NCBI GenBank assembly: GCA_963695175.1
Contig: CAVOGG010000004.1
Span: 496,001 to 560,000 of the forward strand
Direction: 5' to 3'
DNA from: Fodinibacter sp963695175
GTDB taxonomy: Bacteria; Actinomycetota; Actinomycetes; Actinomycetales; Dermatophilaceae
DNA: 64,000 bases
Positions 62,757 through 64,000 of the stretch are shown one piece after another. Numbering within the stretch: the first letter of the stretch is position 1; each line of letters starts with the position of its first letter. Position numbers and translations under genes: made by a program. Under the pieces are notes generated by a model that searched no databases, was not told the origin of the DNA, and saw nothing but the letters and a program-made list of their open reading frames with translations.

Positions 62757-63165
62757 TCACCAGGCCTGCAGGTCAGTGGGCTCGAGCTCGATGACGACGT
62801 GGAACTTCTCGGCGATGGCCACCAACTCCATGCCGTAGGCCACCATCGCCTCGGCGTACTTGGCGTGTACGCGTCGCTGATCTCGAGCCAGCGGCGGTGC
62901 GTCGCTGATCCGCTGCGGACAGGACGACGCCGTGCCGTCGTGCAGGTGCAGCACGCGGGGGACGCGCCGGACGTTGGTGACCTGGCGGTGCGCGGCCGCT
63001 CATCACGCCGGCCGTCGTGCCAGAGGAACCACACGGGCACGGCGTGCGGGGACCCGTCGCGCGCACGGTGGTGAACCAGCCGATGTGGTCGGAGGCCAAC
63101 CGGGCCAGCACGTCGGCGTGCACGGGGTCGGCGGGGTCGAGCGCGAGAGGTGCCTTCTCGGTCAT
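62757..63165 (-). pseudogene. F420-dependent PPOX-class protein gene, multiply frameshifted
   Basis: A PPOX-class protein of the TIGR03667 type can be pieced together from three frames: MTEKAPLALDPADPVHADVL...HIGWFTTVRA in frame A, DGSPHAVPVWFLWHDGR in frame B, then QVTNVRRVPRVLHLHDGTAS and finally KYAEAMVAYGMELVAIAEKFHVVIELEPTDLQAW in frame C. A further slip is likely around SADQRRT/EISDAYT. Four or more indels within about 400 bases. Either a decayed gene or a badly sequenced stretch. Confidence 0.65.
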
Positions 63166-63226
63166 GGGCCGACGCTACGCGCGGGTGCCGACACCACGCG
63201 GCCACGTCGCGTTCACGTCGCCCCGG

Positions 63227-63232
63227 TAGCGT
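63227..63232 (+). promoter_or_regulatory. -10 box (TAGCGT) upstream of the HAD phosphatase gene
   Basis: TAGCGT ends eight bases before the ATG at 63241, near-leaderless. Confidence 0.45.
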
Positions 63233-63240
63233 CGGTGCCG

Positions 63241-64000
63241 ATGACCACTCCACACCTCGTCGCCCTCGACATCGACGGCACCACCGTGAACCACGAGGGC
63301 GAGCTGTCCGACGCCGTGCGCGAGACGGTCCGGGCCGTCGCGGCCGCCGGGCACCACGTCACGATCGCCACCGGGCGCGCCATCATCGGCACCCTCCCGG
63401 TGCTCGACAAGCTGGGGCTCACCACCGGGTTCGTCGTGTGCTCCAACGGCGCCGTCACCATCCGCCTCGATGCCGCCCGTCCCGAGGGCTACGAGATCCT
63501 CGAGGCGGTCACCTTCGACCCGCGCCCCGCCCTGATGGTGCTGCGCGAGCACTTCCCGACGGCCCTGGTCGCCGTCGAGGAGCTCGGCGTCGGGTTCAAG
63601 GTGACCGCGCCCTTCCCGGCCGGCGAGCTCGACGGCACCCCGCGGGTCGTCCCGTTCGAGGAGCTGATGTCCGCCCCGGTCACCCGGCTCACCCTGCGTG
63701 ACCCGTCGAGCACGAGCGAGGAGTTCCTCGAGCGCACCGAGAAGATCGGCCTGCACGGCGTCGAGTACGCCGTCGGCTGGAGCGCCTGGCTCGACATCAA
63801 CCCGGAGGGGGTCTCCAAGGGCGCGGCGCTCGAGGCCATCCGCCGCCGACTGGGCGTCGAGCCGATGCACACCCTGGCCGTCGGCGACCAGCGCAACGAC
63901 CTCGAGATGCTGCACTGGGCCGCTCGCGGGGTCGCGATGGGCAACGCCCCGGACGAGGTCAAGGCGGCCGCCGACGAGGTCACCGGGCACGTCGACGACG
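63241..64000 (+). CDS. HAD-superfamily Cof-type phosphatase (partial at window end)
   Basis: At least 253 residues; the gene runs off the right edge. LVALDIDGTTVNHEGELSD holds the nucleophile Asp and acid Asp; ITIATGRAI-like VTIATGRAIIG is motif II; GVSKGAALEAIRRRLG with Lys and AVGDQRNDLEMLHWA with the Mg2+ Asp pair are motifs III and IV. The C2B cap lies between (residues 85-190). Cof-type enzymes dephosphorylate sugar phosphates or flavin precursors. Following serS directly is a common arrangement in actinobacteria. Confidence 0.9.
   Translation, partial: MTTPHLVALDIDGTTVNHEGELSDAVRETVRAVAAAGHHVTIATGRAIIGTLPVLDKLGLTTGFVVCSNGAVTIRLDAARPEGYEILEAVTFDPRPALMVLREHFPTALVAVEELGVGFKVTAPFPAGELDGTPRVVPFEELMSAPVTRLTLRDPSSTSEEFLERTEKIGLHGVEYAVGWSAWLDINPEGVSKGAALEAIRRRLGVEPMHTLAVGDQRNDLEMLHWAARGVAMGNAPDEVKAAADEVTGHVDD

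Overview
This window comes from the chromosome of a very GC-rich Gram-positive actinobacterium. The evidence is near-exclusive G/C third codon positions, many GTG starts, leaderless -10 boxes directly in front of start codons, actinobacterial families (DUF5926, DUF2510, DUF4446, GT87 mannosyltransferase, a HelR-type RNA polymerase helicase), several coenzyme F420 enzymes and a DtxR/IdeR-type iron box. Overall flavour fits Intrasporangiaceae or a close relative; that placement is inference. No rRNA, tRNA, CRISPR array, prophage or complete insertion sequence was recognised.

Layout. 0-8.8 kb: ZIP-transporter start, stand-alone AAA ATPase, NTF2-like protein, methyltransferase, frameshifted helR, a short UvrA-like ATPase and a divergent 1-Cys peroxiredoxin behind a strong palindrome. 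8.2-11 kb: metallophosphoesterase/PPOX pair and an ECF42-type sigma factor with its YCII/DGPF partner. 11-14.5 kb: a broken DUF222-HNH endonuclease gene, a gene-poor stretch, a GNAT and a hemerythrin. 14.6-19.9 kb: a membrane alpha/beta-hydrolase (paralogue at 30.8 kb), VOC and DUF2510 proteins, a serine hydrolase, and a SigB/F-type sigma factor. 20-23.7 kb: sugar ABC importer (binding protein plus two permeases, no ATPase) behind a SigF-like promoter. 23.8-25.4 kb: a second YCII/ECF42 pair. 25.4-30.6 kb: DUF808 protein, F420-dependent oxidoreductase facing an F420 reductase, a TVP38 remnant, an internally duplicated unknown protein and an MFS transporter. 32.5-35.6 kb: TPR protein and two chimeric proteins (LLM oxidoreductase::hemerythrin; VOC::pentapeptide repeat::DinB). 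35.7-40 kb: secreted EEP nuclease/phosphatase, ECF sigma-ogt operon, GDPD, anti-sigma-like ATPase, DUF5926. 40-46 kb: envelope glycan genes (GT2, MptB-like GT-C, 723-aa membrane protein, GT87) and GDT1. 46.5-51.8 kb: DUF4446-pheA and a lipid group (META protein, two acyltransferases, patatin). 51.9-55.2 kb: iron-boxed efeUOB operon. 55.3-64 kb: DUF1269, zwf, lipid kinase, DinB, cation/proton antiporter, LysE, serS, a broken PPOX gene and a HAD phosphatase cut by the window edge.

Working together: efeUOB is a ferrous-iron/heme-iron uptake unit; GT2/GT-C/GT87 suggest polyprenyl-phosphate-mannose-dependent lipoglycan assembly; sigma factors of three types (two ECF42, one small ECF, one SigB/F-like) point to stress-responsive regulation; F420 enzymes and redox proteins recur throughout.

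Data quality: several otherwise intact genes, including serS, helR, a META lipoprotein-like gene and the GT-C gene, are each broken by exactly one surplus base. For an essential gene such as serS this is more likely sequence error than biology, so the frameshifts should be read with that in mind.
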